In this document: positions 4,749-5,308 of the stretch, in pieces
How the letters are laid out: each line of letters begins with the position of its first letter
Position numbering within the stretch: the stretch's first letter is position 1
NCBI GenBank assembly: GCA_009782015.1
Contig: WQUP01000106.1
Location: 1-5,308, forward strand
Origin: Endomicrobiia bacterium
Lineage (GTDB): Bacteria > Elusimicrobiota > Endomicrobiia > Endomicrobiales > Endomicrobiaceae
Direction of reading: 5' to 3'
DNA: 5,308 bases
Position numbers and translations under genes: made by a program
Notes under the pieces: generated by a model
Database searches by the model: none
What the model was told of the DNA's origin: nothing
The model's input: the letters and a program-made list of their open reading frames with translations, nothing else

Positions 4749-4757
4749 ACAGGAGGC

Positions 4758-5308
4758 TTATTTCGACCAAGTCATTATTCCCGAAAGCAAAGTCAAAACC
4801 CCGGCGTTTACTATCTGCATCCAAAAGTTGTCGCTTATTTTCCACGGAATCGCTTCGACGATGGTCGCAACAAAAGCGCCGGCAAGCGCAAACTTCCAGT
4901 TGAACAAAAACAGCCCTGCTACAAAGCAGGCTATAAAACAGGCTATGCTGCCTTCGACGCTTTTTCCGGCAAAAGATTTATGTCTGCCGATACTTTTGCC
5001 GGCCAAAGCCGCTGCGGAATCGCCGAAAGCCAGATACAAAAAGCTGGCCATGACCATATACTTGTTCGGAAAAAGCAGTATTGCTATGAGAGCCCCCGAG
5101 AGAGTGAATATAAGCCCGCTGATTTTTTCCGCTTCTTCCGGCCTGTAAAAGCCTTTAAAATTGTTGCAGAAAAAAGCGTTACATGCCGGAACTTTAAATC
5201 TTAAAATCTCGAGCAAAGCCACGATAAATATTGCTATCGCAAGCCCCCATATTACAACCGGCTTGGACAGGTACCAGTAGCCGAAAACGTAAATCAGCGA
5301 TACCATGT
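4758..5308 (-). CDS. Dolichol/phytol kinase-like CTP-dependent lipid kinase, N-terminus cut
   Basis: At least 182 residues are visible, and the frame runs off the window edge. It is strongly hydrophobic, with about six membrane segments. Key strings are LLEILRF (31-37), AFGDSAAALAGKSIGRHK (93-110), FAGKSVEGS (112-120) and VEAIPWKISDN (150-160). These fit the polyprenol/phytol kinase and phosphatidate cytidylyltransferase superfamily, in which the GDS...GK...G and K(S/T)xEGS segments form the nucleotide site. It would phosphorylate an isoprenoid or lipid alcohol in the inner membrane; which one is not visible. The RKxxH segment usually found near the N-terminus is missing, so the ATG at 5306 is likely internal and the true start lies outside the window. 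It is probably the first visible gene of the minus-strand run, with a palindromic element separating it from the ABC ATPase. Confidence 0.75.
   Translation of the reverse strand, partial: MVSLIYVFGYWYLSKPVVIWGLAIAIFIVALLEILRFKVPACNAFFCNNFKGFYRPEEAEKISGLIFTLSGALIAILLFPNKYMVMASFLYLAFGDSAAALAGKSIGRHKSFAGKSVEGSIACFIACFVAGLFLFNWKFALAGAFVATIVEAIPWKISDNFWMQIVNAGVLTLLSGIMTWSK

Noticed and set aside
4743..5204. Plus-strand frame of 153 codons opposite the lipid kinase
   Set aside because: It is antisense to a gene with clear family motifs, begins in the palindromic element, and shows no recognisable domain.

Overview
The window reads as a stretch of chromosome from a Gram-negative-type, probably anaerobic bacterium. 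The grounds are a type IV prepilin, a secreted polysaccharide deacetylase, an ABC-2 type exporter, a CTP-dependent lipid kinase-like membrane protein, and a small ACT-like protein of the kind annotated as iron-only hydrogenase system regulator. Lineage cannot be proved from the sequence. The pilin style and the gene mix would suit Elusimicrobiota or a similar phylum, but this is a guess from memory.

Layout: positions 11-442 (minus) encode a type IV pilin. Positions 547-1023 (plus) encode a guanine deaminase, divergent from the pilin across a 104-bp spacer that holds a 9-bp inverted repeat. Positions 1020-5308 are a run of five minus-strand genes, in transcription order: a dolichol/phytol kinase-like protein cut by the window edge (4758-5308), an ABC ATPase (3915-4655), its large permease (2193-3812), a NodB-type polysaccharide deacetylase (1372-2196) and the small ACT-like protein (1020-1256). 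The ATPase and permease should form one exporter. The lipid kinase and deacetylase point to cell-envelope work, but no substrate is visible. The guanine deaminase and the ACT gene converge and share a TTAA that holds both stop codons.

The most striking content lies between the genes. Every junction of the minus-strand run carries a palindromic element: a 76-bp element at 4673-4748, a 103-bp element at 3829-3931, a 68-bp element at 2070-2137, and a second copy of the 103-bp type at 1276-1381. The 68-bp element sits inside the deacetylase reading frame and adds an in-frame 22-codon insert ahead of its signal peptide, recalling the Rickettsia palindromic elements. The two 103-106-bp elements have arms built from heptamers GTGRRGA and a nearly identical asymmetric 32-nt loop. 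They lie in opposite orientation around the permease and deacetylase genes, and they supply the stop codons of two different genes. The 76-bp and 68-bp elements share their outer sequence (TGTCATTCTG...AGAATCTA) but differ in the hairpin tip, and both show base-pair-preserving differences between their two halves.

Without these elements the minus-strand genes would be separated by only about 15-25 bp or would overlap. The simplest reading is a once compact operon into which small mobile palindromes have been inserted at gene ends and in one signal-peptide region. No transposase, CRISPR, tRNA or rRNA is visible.
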